Shown: piece after piece, positions 48,555 to 55,665 of the stretch
Numbering within the stretch: the first letter of the stretch is position 1
Layout of the letters: each line of letters begins with the position of its first letter
Origin: Sphingomonadales bacterium 39-57-19
GTDB taxonomy: Bacteria > Pseudomonadota > Alphaproteobacteria > Sphingomonadales > Sphingomonadaceae
NCBI GenBank assembly: GCA_002282385.1
Contig: NCJG01000003.1
Coordinates: 1 to 64,000, forward strand
Direction of reading: 5' to 3'
Length of the DNA: 64,000 bases
The notes under the pieces: model-generated
Told to the model about the DNA's origin: nothing
The model's input: the letters and a program-made list of their open reading frames with translations, nothing else
Databases searched by the model: none
Position numbers and translations under genes: made by a program

Positions 48555-48651
48555 CGTCACCCTGAACTTGTTTCAGGGTCTTAATTATCAACGTTGAAAA
48601 AGTAAGATGCTGGCACGCAGTCACCGCAGGTGAAACAAGTTCAGCATGACG
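48555..48651. repeat. REP-like paired-hairpin repeat, copy 3
   Basis: The left arm CCCTGAACTTGTTTCAGGG (near 48560) is a hairpin, preceded by CGTCA. The right arm begins AGTAAGATGCTGG and ends AAGTTCAGCATGACG at 48651. Between them a 21-base module (48616-48636) is inserted that occurs, inverted and with one mismatch, in copy 2 at 34970-34990. Confidence 0.78.
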
Positions 48652-48653
48652 AT

Positions 48654-48758
48654 GGGGGGTGGGGACTGGGGGGGACGGGGAAGGGGACAGCGGGGTGACG
48701 GGTGGTGGGAACGAACCCCCAACCAACCCCCAACTACCCCACCAACATCCATCCCCCC
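48654..48758. other. G-quadruplex-prone and C-rich block
   Basis: Six runs of four to seven G lie within 42 bases (48654-48695). Runs of four to six C follow at 48716-48758, giving a second quadruplex motif on the other strand that reaches into the DUF1294 gene. The G and C blocks could also pair with each other. Confidence 0.7.
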
Positions 48759-49033
48759 ACCAGCGCGACGGCAAAGACGTGCAAAATCGCGGTCTGGTGC
48801 AGGTGGCTGGAAAAGGGTTGCTTGCGCGTCTTATGCCGAAACAGCGCACGGCCGGCATAAGCGCCGATGGTGCCGCCCAAAAACGCCCAAGCCAGCAACG
48901 TCCCTTCGGACACCCGCCAAGTCCCTTGCGCGGCACGGATCTTGTCAAAACCGAACAGCATGAACGTCCACAGATTGACCAGCGCAAACAGGCCAAGGGC
49001 ATTGGGGAGGGTGAGGAGGGTAGGGATGGTCAT
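48734..49033 (-). CDS. DUF1294 family membrane protein
   Basis: A 99-residue protein with three hydrophobic segments. The DUF1294 hallmark is present at about residues 27-72: FGFDKIRAAQGTWRVSEGTLL, then GGTIGAYAGRALFRHKTRK. The function is unknown; fusions to cold-shock domains in other bacteria suggest a nucleic-acid or stress link. The ATG at 49033 is used; the longer frame to 49126 adds low-complexity Pro/His sequence. Its last codons lie in the C-rich quadruplex block. Confidence 0.87.
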   Translation of the reverse strand: MTIPTLLTLPNALGLFALVNLWTFMLFGFDKIRAAQGTWRVSEGTLLAWAFLGGTIGAYAGRALFRHKTRKQPFSSHLHQTAILHVFAVALVGGWMLVG

Positions 49034-49122
49034 GTGTGGATGGGTTTGGGGGTTAGTGGGTTTTGGTAGCCGTAGTGGGATCCCGCCGTTGCGTCGCAGC
49101 TTTAAACAACGCGCGTAAGCGC

Positions 49123-49820
49123 TCATTCTTCTCTTTGTTCTTCATACCAATGTCCAAGCACCGTTGAGCCGGGCTTGTTGTCTGTCAAGTCATAGCGAAC
49201 CTTTGCTCCTGTCGTCCTCGTTGTTACGGAAGGAGAAGTATCGTAGATAAAGTCAAAATTGACCCAGACGGTTGCCGGGAACTTTTCGAACGAAATAGGT
49301 TTCTCAAGAGGAACATCAAAATAACCCCGCGAGCCAGGATGCAAAAAAGTTTTCCGGATTTGGGGTGCAGCCGATGAAATTTTTTCTCAGTTTCAATAAA
49401 AACATTAGACAACACATATTCAACAAGGCGGTTGCCTATATTAACATAATGAAAACGCAATTGCGTTAGACTACCTTCATTTTCATTTTCTGTATCAAAC
49501 CGAAACTCGATATATTCGAAGCGAAATATTCTTTCAGCCCCTATATTTGACAAAAGTTCTTCATATTTAATTATTTTTTCGCGCTGCGCTTTCCAAAGTT
49601 CATAGGGCGCAAAGATAAAAAATCGACAGAAAGCGGTCGCCGCAAGTGCGTAGATGGCAATGAGCCACTCGTTCTCGCTCACTTCGATTTTCCATTCTGG
49701 CGAGTAATGCCTCATAACTCCGACAAGCATGCCGATAACGCCAGAAATTGTATCTCCGATGGTCAAGCTTCGAAAGAGGGACTGCTTAAACCAAAGCTTT
49801 GTGTACTCGCGCTTAAACAT
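49123..49820 (-). pseudogene. Frameshifted two-helix membrane protein of the AT-rich island
   Basis: The first frame (ATG 49820, GGGAGGG just upstream) encodes two membrane helices (about residues 20-36 and 51-70) and a charged helix (LWKAQREKIIKYEELLSN). A beta-rich domain follows, up to HPKSGKLF. The frame then shifts at a run of six T (49343-49348 on this strand) and the continuation LHPGSRGYFDVPLEKPISFEKF...YEEQREE is in the next frame. One extra T, or a ribosomal -1 slip on the T run, would join them into about 232 residues. Base composition is low in GC compared with the neighbours, like the reverse transcriptase gene. No family is recognised. It could be a true lesion, a sequencing error or programmed slippage. 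Confidence 0.62.
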
Positions 49821-49879
49821 ATTCCCTCCCATCCTCGGCCATTTTTAAAACATTCTCGCTGCCATTTTTCGCCGTCTGG

Positions 49880-50041
49880 TCAATGCTGATGATCGCTTTG
49901 CGTATCTGTATCTGGTCTATACCCCGTCACCCGTGCCACGACCGTAACGTGCATCGCGCCGCCGTTTGGTGCCTCAATGTCTGATCCCTGCGCCTCATGC
50001 TCGAAGCGCCCCTGTCGGAACGGCGCGCAAACAGCGCACGA
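49880..50041 (-). pseudogene. Possible 3' fragment of a host-like gene
   Basis: An open stretch of about 53 codons without a good start, ending in TGA at 49880. It reads CAPFRQGRFEHEAQGSDIEA and then NGGAMHVTVVARVTGYRPD. Its composition is GC-rich and protein-like, whereas the genes on either side are AT-rich. It may be the tail of a gene truncated when the island formed. I do not recognise the protein. Confidence 0.32.
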
Positions 50042-50106
50042 TTATAAAGTGGTTATGAGGAAGATTGAATGAAAGCGTCATAAGAACTTTGCGCTTTGAA
50101 TGCAGA

Positions 50107-51579
50107 TTATATTAAAAATGATACGCCGCTATTTTTTAAAATTTCAAATGTCTTTTTGTCATTTGAAATTTTAGTTATCTTATTGATGAAAAATAGCTCG
50201 TAAATTAAAATCCAATATTTATTCCTGTCATAATTATCGGAGGCTGAGACAGCCCTTTTTGCAAAATTTATTACTTCATTTTTTTGCTGCGTAGTGCCAT
50301 ATTTATAGCTCATTAAAATAACCATGCAATCTCTGCTGAATATCACATCTTGAAAAATTTCATTTGAAATTGGAATTTTCAAAATTCCTAAGTAGTATAT
50401 CGACCACAATGCCATGTCGGTACGACCAGATGCCAAAGAGGATTTAATTATAGAGTAAAGTTTCTCTCTGAAAATTAGGTCGCTGAGAGCTCCGTTTGCC
50501 TTGTCGAAAAAAATACTCAAAACGGAAAAAACACAAGGGTAATCTACAACAATAGACAGGCAATATTCAATTACTGCTGACGGTGTGTAAAAGTGAAATT
50601 CAGCCTTTCCCAAGGCGCGAAGAATATACTTTAAAACATTGGGATCGTTATATTTTTTACTTATTAGTAGAGCTCTATCCAATGCATCAATTGCATCGCT
50701 CGGTCTTAGTTCCTTGGGTAGAAATTTGATCAATTGTCGAGCTTCGATAACCCACTCAGAATCCGTGGATTGGTGCAATCGCTCGATCTTGGTTTTCCGA
50801 TGATTCAGATGTAGCTTTATCGTGCGAAGAGACTTTTCTAACATTCTAAGAAAATCTTCAGCTTCGTCTTGTGTTTCGGCGTAACAAATATAGTCGTCGA
50901 TATATCTTACAAAATCGAATTTTGATAATTCCTTGTCGATGCCCTTTAGCATTGCTTCGGCAATAATATTTGAGGCGCCCGGGCCAATCAATATACCGTT
51001 GGTTTCACGTCGTCGACAATTTTGAAGACAGTTGTCGATATCGTTGTACCAGTTAGACTTTCCTTTGCTGGTTTTAGATTCTTTCACTCCAGCCACTGAC
51101 CAAGGAAATGCATGAGTGTAAATGCTACCAAAGAAATTTGCGATATCGGCGCGAACCAAAAACTTTTTTCCAAAGTTACTACTTAGTCGATCAATTTTTT
51201 TGGTTTTCCAGTCACCATAATTCATCACAAAAATGCGACCATCTTTGTGCATGCGCGGTCGCAGTCTACTATTTTGATTGGTGCAAATATCGATCAGATT
51301 TGGCCAGCCTTGGTATAGAGCGCCAACTAAGTGGGCATATGGCAAGGGATGCGGAATAGAAACCATTCTGAGATTTCCGTCTGCACGCGTTTGTCCAACA
51401 TCAACGGCATCGTATCCACCCTTCTGTGTCGATACAAGCAACAGTTGTTTAGCTATATCCCAAGTAAAACCTTCACTTGAAAACACCGGCGGTAGCTCGT
51501 CGGCGCTTTTGCGCTGACGAGGAAGAAAATTATATTGTAGTAGCGAAGAAGCTACTTCGTCGGCAGCAATTGGCGTCAC
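50107..51579 (-). CDS. Reverse transcriptase of the Abi/defence-associated type
   Basis: A 490-residue reverse transcriptase. Palm motifs are LVRADIANFFGSIYTHAFPW (motif A, about residues 142-161), GILIGPGASNIIAEAML (motif B region, about 197-213) and FVRYIDDYICYA (catalytic YIDD, about 226-237). LNHRKTKIE follows. The IGP-S-E pattern and SIYTHxxPW are typical of AbiA-like and DRT/unknown-group RTs rather than group II introns or retrons. Residues about 290-490 are an all-helical, Lys/Ile-rich domain, as in Abi RTs. GTG at 51579 is the first possible start, and it overlaps the stop of a small upstream ORF (TAGTG). The gene is AT-rich, suggesting transfer. Antiviral function is inferred. Confidence 0.85.
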   Translation of the reverse strand: MTPIAADEVASSLLQYNFLPRQRKSADELPPVFSSEGFTWDIAKQLLLVSTQKGGYDAVDVGQTRADGNLRMVSIPHPLPYAHLVGALYQGWPNLIDICTNQNSRLRPRMHKDGRIFVMNYGDWKTKKIDRLSSNFGKKFLVRADIANFFGSIYTHAFPWSVAGVKESKTSKGKSNWYNDIDNCLQNCRRRETNGILIGPGASNIIAEAMLKGIDKELSKFDFVRYIDDYICYAETQDEAEDFLRMLEKSLRTIKLHLNHRKTKIERLHQSTDSEWVIEARQLIKFLPKELRPSDAIDALDRALLISKKYNDPNVLKYILRALGKAEFHFYTPSAVIEYCLSIVVDYPCVFSVLSIFFDKANGALSDLIFREKLYSIIKSSLASGRTDMALWSIYYLGILKIPISNEIFQDVIFSRDCMVILMSYKYGTTQQKNEVINFAKRAVSASDNYDRNKYWILIYELFFINKITKISNDKKTFEILKNSGVSFLI

Positions 51580-51683
51580 TACTCGTTAGTAACCCCATCC
51601 ATTCGGCACATATCCACGCCTTCATTTTTCGACGCCAGCTCAATGCCGATGGTCATATTTCGCGGCTGTCGAAACTGTAGCAT
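51579..51683 (-). CDS. 34-codon ORF colinear with the NrdB C-terminus, upstream of the RT
   Basis: The ORF starts at ATG 51683, with GGAG seven bases upstream, and stops at TAG overlapping the GTG of the reverse transcriptase. Its residues 12-34 (IGIELASKNEGVDM, then nine residues) align without gaps to the last 23 residues of NrdB (IGIEPIAENDGVDM, then nine residues). Twelve of the 23 are identical and both end at the same point. It is either a degraded copy of the nrdB 3' end left by integration, or a translated leader peptide. The ribosome site and stop-start overlap favour translation and coupling to the RT. Confidence 0.6.
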   Translation of the reverse strand: MLQFRQPRNMTIGIELASKNEGVDMCRMDGVTNE

Positions 51684-51969
51684 ATTTGGTCTCCATCGCC
51701 GCAGGTGCTGGCTATGCTCCCAACATATCGCCCAAAAATACAAAATCAAACCAATATGGCAGTTTTATGGTCCATTTTGGCAGTTGTCCACAACCTTACC
51801 AATGGCATAAAGCAAAACGCGCCTCACGCTCCAATTGCGCGCACGACTTTGCGGCGATCGGCGTCGGGCGCCGTCGCTTCGTTTATGTCTATCTATGGAA
51901 TATATGGGTCGCGGTCGTCAGGTGGAAACGGCGTGGTCTCCATCCTGACGACAGGCGACGGGGGGCGGA
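51684..51969. other. 286-base spacer between nrdB and its tail copy, with a hairpin
   Basis: No gene is recognised. A strong inverted repeat, GTCGTCAGG (51914-51922) and CCTGACGAC (51944-51952), lies just past the nrdB stop. It can extend inward with TGGA/TCCA after one bulged base. It lacks a T run in either direction, so it is not a standard terminator. Confidence 0.5.
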
Positions 51970-53022
51970 TTATTCCGCGGCGACCCCGGCTTGTTCGAAC
52001 ATATCGACGCCGTCATTTTCGGCGATCGGCTCAATACCGATGATCTTTTTCTTACGATTGTCAAAGCTGTCCCACACTTGGCCCCAATCGCCGCGTGTCG
52101 ACGCCTTGCTGTACTCGGTCGCGCGGGTTTCGAAGAAGTTGGCGTGCTCGACGCCGTTCAACAATGGCGCGAGCCATGGCAGCGGGTGGTCTTCGACCAT
52201 GTAGATTGCGGGCAGGCCAAGCTGGCCCAAACGCCAATCGGCGATGTAGCGGATGTAGCGTTTGATTTCCTTGGCGGTCATGCCGGGGACGGGGCCCATT
52301 TCGAACGCAAGGTCGATGAACGCGTCTTCCAAACGGACAACCTTTTGGCAGCAATCGATAATGTCTTCCTTCACCGACTTGGTAAGGCAGCCGCGCTCTG
52401 CACAAAATGCGTGGAACAGCTTGGTAATGCCTTCGCAGTGCAGCGATTCATCGCGGACCGACCAGGATACGATTTGCCCCATGCCCTTCATCTTGTTGAA
52501 GCGCGGGAAGTTCATCAGCATCGCGAAGGATGCGAACAGTTGCAGCCCTTCGGTAAAGCCGCCGAACATGGCCAATGTGCGGGCAATGTCTTCGTCGGTG
52601 TCGACGCCGAATTGGTGGATATAATCGACCTTCGCCGCCATTTCTTCATATTCGAGGAAGGCCGAATATTCGGACTCGGGCATGCCGATGGTGTCCAGCA
52701 AGTGGCTATATGCCGCGACGTGGACGGTTTCCATGTTGGAAAACGCGGTCAGCATCATCTTCACTTCGGTCGGTTTGAACACGCGGCCGTAATTTTCGTG
52801 GTAGCAATTCTGCACCTCGATATCGGCTTGGGTGAAGAAGCGGAAGATTTGCGTGAGCAGGTTGCGTTCGTGGTCCGAAAGCTTCTGCGCCCAATCGCGG
52901 CAATCTTCGCCCAAGGGCACTTCTTCGGGCAGCCAATGGATCTGCTGTTGGCGTTTCCAAAAGTCATAGGCCCAAGGATATTCAAAAGGCTTATAGCTAT
53001 TGCGTGCTTGTAACAATGACAT
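51970..53022 (-). CDS. nrdB: Class Ia ribonucleotide reductase beta subunit
   Basis: Holds the di-iron tyrosyl radical cofactor used by NrdA to make deoxyribonucleotides. The 350-residue protein has iron ligands in the helical core: E of ADIEVQNCYHE, ETVHVAAYSH with the radical tyrosine (about residue 105), and DESLHCEG with Glu/His. The C-terminal tail GIEPIAENDGVDMFEQAGVAAE should dock on NrdA. It lies 55 bases after nrdA on the same strand. The extreme tail recurs as a separate ORF about 300 bases downstream. Confidence 0.97.
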   Translation of the reverse strand: MSLLQARNSYKPFEYPWAYDFWKRQQQIHWLPEEVPLGEDCRDWAQKLSDHERNLLTQIFRFFTQADIEVQNCYHENYGRVFKPTEVKMMLTAFSNMETVHVAAYSHLLDTIGMPESEYSAFLEYEEMAAKVDYIHQFGVDTDEDIARTLAMFGGFTEGLQLFASFAMLMNFPRFNKMKGMGQIVSWSVRDESLHCEGITKLFHAFCAERGCLTKSVKEDIIDCCQKVVRLEDAFIDLAFEMGPVPGMTAKEIKRYIRYIADWRLGQLGLPAIYMVEDHPLPWLAPLLNGVEHANFFETRATEYSKASTRGDWGQVWDSFDNRKKKIIGIEPIAENDGVDMFEQAGVAAE

Positions 53023-53077
53023 GTCGGTTTCCTTGGGTCTTTAACTGTTCAATACGGTCGGTCGTGTCCCTTTTGCC

Positions 53078-55024
53078 TTATTGGCAGGCGAGGCACTCTT
53101 CGTAATCGGTTTGCGCGGCAAGCTCCATCACGGGTAGTTCGGCGGTGTTGTCCGCCTCCACCCCGCCGGCAAAGCCAGCGCGCTGAATGCTCTTTGAACG
53201 CAGATAATATAGCGATTTCACGCCCAATTCCCATGCGCGGAAGTGGAGCATGAGAAGGTCCCATTTTTCCACATCGGCGGGGATGTACAGGTTCAGCGAT
53301 GTCGCCTGATCGATATACGGCGTGCGGTCCGCGGCCAGTTCGATCAACCAACGCTGGTCGATTTCAAAGCTGGTCTTGAACGTGTCCTTCTCCTCTGGCG
53401 TCAAGAAGTCGAGATGTTGGACCGAGCCGCCCTTTTCAAGGATGCTGTTCCACACATTGGTCGAATCCTTCGCCTTTTCCTGCAACAGCTTTTCCAGATA
53501 CGGATTCTTCACGATGAAGCTGCCCGAAAGCGTCTTGTGCGTGTAAATATTCGCCGGAATCGGCTCAATACACGCGCTGGTGCCACCGCAAATGATCGAA
53601 ATCGACGCGGTCGGCGCAATCGCCATTTTGCAGGAAAAGCGCTCCATAACGCCCATTTCCTCAGCATCAGGGCAGGCCCCCCGCTCATTAGCCAGCATCA
53701 TCGACGCCTCATCAACCTGCGCCCGGATATGTTTGAAGAACTTCATGTTCCAAGATTTGGCAAGCGCGCTTTCAAAGCCAACGCCGCGTGACTGCAGGAA
53801 GCTGTGATAGCCCATGACGCCCAAACCAACCGAACGTTCGCGACCGGCCGAATATTTGGCACGCGACATTTCGTCCGGCGCGCGGTCGATAAAGTCCTGA
53901 AGCACGTTGTCGAGCATGCGCATGACGTCTTCGATGAAGACCTTGTCGCCGTTCCACTCATCCCAAGTTTCGAGATTGAGCGACGACAGACAGCAGACCG
54001 CAGTCCGGTCATTACCCAAATGGTCGCGACCCGTGGGCAAGGTAATTTCGCTGCAAAGATTGGATGTCGATACTTTCAGCCCAAGATCGCGGTGATGTTT
54101 GGGCATCGCGTTGTTCACGGTATCGCTGAAGATGATGTACGGTTCGCCCGTGGCAAGGCGGGTTTCCACCAGCTTTTGGAACAGCGAACGTGCATCAACC
54201 GTGCTGCGCACTTCACCAGTTTTGGGCGAACGTAGGTTGAACTCTTCGCCAGCGCGGACGGCTTCCATGAATTCGTCCGACAACAATACGCCATGGTGCA
54301 AGTTCAGCGCCTTGCGGTTGAAGTCGCCAGATGGCTTGCGGATTTCAAGGAACTCTTCGATTTCAGGATGGCTGACATCGAGATAGCACGCGGCCGAACC
54401 ACGGCGCAGCGAACCTTGTGAGATTGCGAGGGTAAGGCTGTCCATAACGCGGACAAACGGAATGATGCCGCTGGTCTTGCCGTTGAGGCCAACAGGTTCG
54501 CCGATGCCGCGCACATTGCCCCAATAAGTACCAATGCCGCCGCCGCGTGATGCGAGCCAGACATTTTCGTTCCATGTGTTGACGATGCCTTCCAAGCTGT
54601 CGTCGACAGAGTTCAGATAGCAGCTGATGGGAAGACCACGGCCCGTTCCGCCGTTTGACAGCACGGGCGTTGCCGGCATGAACCAAAGCCGCGAGATATA
54701 ATCATAGAGACGCTGCGCATGATCCTGATCATCCGCATATGCTGACGCAACGCGGGCAAACAGGTCCTGATAGCTTTCGCCCGGGAGCAAATAACGGTCT
54801 TGCAACGTGTCCTTACCAAATTCGGTCAGCAGAGCGTCGCGCGACGAATCCGTCACAACGTTGAAACGGCGCTCGTCAACGGACTTGCTCGACATAGCTT
54901 TCTTGTCGTCAGCCGGCTTGGTCTCGGCCTCAACCTTCACAGCTTCGGTAGCAACTTTTTCAAGCATATCAGTCATCATTGCGGTCATATCGTCGGCCCC
55001 TTGGCCTGTATCCCTGAAATCCAT
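53078..55024 (-). CDS. nrdA: Class Ia ribonucleotide reductase alpha subunit, without ATP cone
   Basis: The catalytic subunit that reduces ribonucleoside diphosphates. The 648-residue protein has the active-site SNLCSEI motif (about residue 325), the LPISCYLNSVDDS redox cysteine region and the GTYWGNVRG substrate loop. The C-terminal redox pair is EECLACQ. The N-terminus (about 1-55) is a variable Lys/Glu/Asp-rich extension with no VxKRDG-type ATP-cone, so the usual dATP overall-activity site is absent. Start ATG 55024 or ATG 54988 (MTAMMTDM). Confidence 0.96.
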   Translation of the reverse strand: MDFRDTGQGADDMTAMMTDMLEKVATEAVKVEAETKPADDKKAMSSKSVDERRFNVVTDSSRDALLTEFGKDTLQDRYLLPGESYQDLFARVASAYADDQDHAQRLYDYISRLWFMPATPVLSNGGTGRGLPISCYLNSVDDSLEGIVNTWNENVWLASRGGGIGTYWGNVRGIGEPVGLNGKTSGIIPFVRVMDSLTLAISQGSLRRGSAACYLDVSHPEIEEFLEIRKPSGDFNRKALNLHHGVLLSDEFMEAVRAGEEFNLRSPKTGEVRSTVDARSLFQKLVETRLATGEPYIIFSDTVNNAMPKHHRDLGLKVSTSNLCSEITLPTGRDHLGNDRTAVCCLSSLNLETWDEWNGDKVFIEDVMRMLDNVLQDFIDRAPDEMSRAKYSAGRERSVGLGVMGYHSFLQSRGVGFESALAKSWNMKFFKHIRAQVDEASMMLANERGACPDAEEMGVMERFSCKMAIAPTASISIICGGTSACIEPIPANIYTHKTLSGSFIVKNPYLEKLLQEKAKDSTNVWNSILEKGGSVQHLDFLTPEEKDTFKTSFEIDQRWLIELAADRTPYIDQATSLNLYIPADVEKWDLLMLHFRAWELGVKSLYYLRSKSIQRAGFAGGVEADNTAELPVMELAAQTDYEECLACQ

Positions 55025-55665
55025 TTAACCCGTTGCTCCATTCATTGCGGCGACCCGAAACCGGATGCCGGTTTCCCGGCGGCCAGCGACCAGTTCAAAT
55101 ATCTGTCGGGAACGCGTGTTCCCATATTGTTCGACTCAGGGCGCGAAACTCCCTGGTAGCATTTTTTGACCACGGCGGGGGGTATATTTTCACTTGTCCC
55201 CAGCTTATCGACGGAAAAAATCTTCCCAGACGGCAGAATCGCATCTGCAGCGCAAAGCACAATTTGTGGTAATGCCCCCTATGGCCAACCGCTACCTATA
55301 GTGCCTTATTCATTTTAAGACGCAAGGGGGTAAATCGAAAATTAACCATTCAATTCGTCGCTATTCTGATTCCATTCATCGCACATGTCGGCCGGCAAAA
55401 GGTAGCGACGCGTGGACGTTCTAAGTGTTGCTGAAGGCGCAAGATGGAAAATGATGAATTGAAAATAATTCTGTTGTCAAAATGAACCCAATCTTGCGCG
55501 CTGCATTTTGTGGACAGAAACCGGGTAACCGTATCATCCAGACGGGACAAATGTGGCCGGCGCATCGGTCGTTCGCTAATATTGATTCAGCCGGTCAGAA
55601 TGATGCTTGTATCAGTCCCCCGGGACGTTAATGGCGTGGGGGTTCTATCCAGTCCGGGGCCTTAT
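55025..55665. promoter_or_regulatory. 641-base divergent region between nrdA and fumarase
   Basis: No gene is seen. Near 55257-55272 (GCACAATTTGTGGTAA) and 55291-55306 (GCTACCTATAGTGCCT) are two weak matches to the NrdR box, 34 bases apart, a spacing of about three turns as in nrd promoters. The matches are partial, so this is only suggestive. The rest of the gap is AT-richer and without recognised structure. Confidence 0.3.

Noticed and set aside
48313..48597. ORF ending VTLNLFQGLNYQR
   Set aside because: It shadows the end of the HTH gene and then runs through the repeat arm at 48555.
50107..51579. Retron or group II intron interpretation of the RT
   Set aside because: It lacks retron NAxxH and VTG motifs, a maturase domain and intron RNA ends; the motif B context fits Abi/DRT RTs better.
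51991..53013. 340-codon plus-strand ORF opposite nrdB
   Set aside because: It is a mirror-frame shadow of nrdB; the composition follows the reverse complement of the conserved gene.
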